DNA of 64,000 nt from NCBI GenBank assembly GCA_013365365.1, contig JABVXU010000001.1, positions 930,001-994,000 on the forward strand, written 5' to 3'. Both the position numbers and the translations under genes were made by a program. Under the pieces are notes generated by a model that saw only the letters and a list, made by a program, of their open reading frames with translations, had not been told where the DNA came from and did no database searches. This DNA is from Cruorifilaria tuberocauda. Taxonomy: Eukaryota; Nematoda; Chromadorea; Rhabditida; Onchocercidae. Positions 63,962 through 64,000 of this stretch are shown in pieces (position 1 is the stretch's first letter; the number at the start of each line of letters is the position of its first letter).

Positions 63962-64000
63962 TTTTATTAAATTAATTGTTTAATTAATTAAGAGCGAATT

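Overview
The window reads as a eukaryotic nuclear segment, most likely from a nematode and probably a filarial (clade III) worm. It is very AT-rich. Its genes are cut into many exons by introns ending in short TTTCAG/TTTTAG-type acceptors, and spacers of several kb separate them. At least five genes have a splice-acceptor-like site just upstream of the first ATG, as expected where a spliced leader is added in trans. The protein set (a DRH-3-like RIG-I helicase, a CTG-type CRAL-TRIO/GOLD protein, nematode-like secreted orphans) agrees. I found no bacterial operons, CRISPR arrays, rRNA or convincing tRNA genes. All gene models below were joined by hand from open frames, splice sites and intron phase; none is backed by transcript data.

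Layout. 0.2-2.8 kb (-): adenylosuccinate synthetase, ten exons, complete. 4.2-5.0 kb (-): an ARL14EP/ARF7EP-like cysteine-rich protein, 5' end unresolved. 6.1-6.5 kb: a TTA/ATT-rich tract. 7.5-9.9 kb (+): a six-exon secreted protein of unknown family. 9.9-16.6 kb: gene-poor with microsatellites. 16.6-18.8 kb (+): a single-pass membrane protein with a proline-rich PPxY-bearing tail. 23.0-25.8 kb (+): CRAL-TRIO + GOLD lipid-binding protein. 25.8-31.8 kb: gene-poor. 31.8-35.8 kb (+): Pellino, an E3 ubiquitin ligase. 37.2-38.7 kb (+): LAMTOR3/MP1. 39.6-40.8 kb (-): decayed Helitron transposon with a recognisable 3' terminus. 41.1-49.4 kb (+): DRH-3/RIG-I-like helicase, 21 exons. 49.8-51.4 kb (-): ribosomal protein eS6, convergent with the helicase. 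51.4-55.9 kb: gene-poor. 55.9-64 kb (+): four less certain genes or gene pieces (a 173-aa protein with a mitochondrial-type N-terminus, a 191-aa orphan, a small Cys/Trp-containing orphan, and the 3' exon of an acidic proline-rich protein).

Functionally this is ordinary mixed housekeeping and signalling content: purine synthesis, translation, lipid transfer, Ragulator/mTORC1 signalling, ubiquitin signalling and small-RNA biology. I see no obvious new multi-gene system. The most unusual local signals are a 26-bp perfect inverted copy of the start of the adenylosuccinate synthetase coding region, a Helitron fossil whose coding remnants and 3' terminus agree in orientation, two introns in the helicase gene that appear to use GC donors, and several structured orphan proteins.
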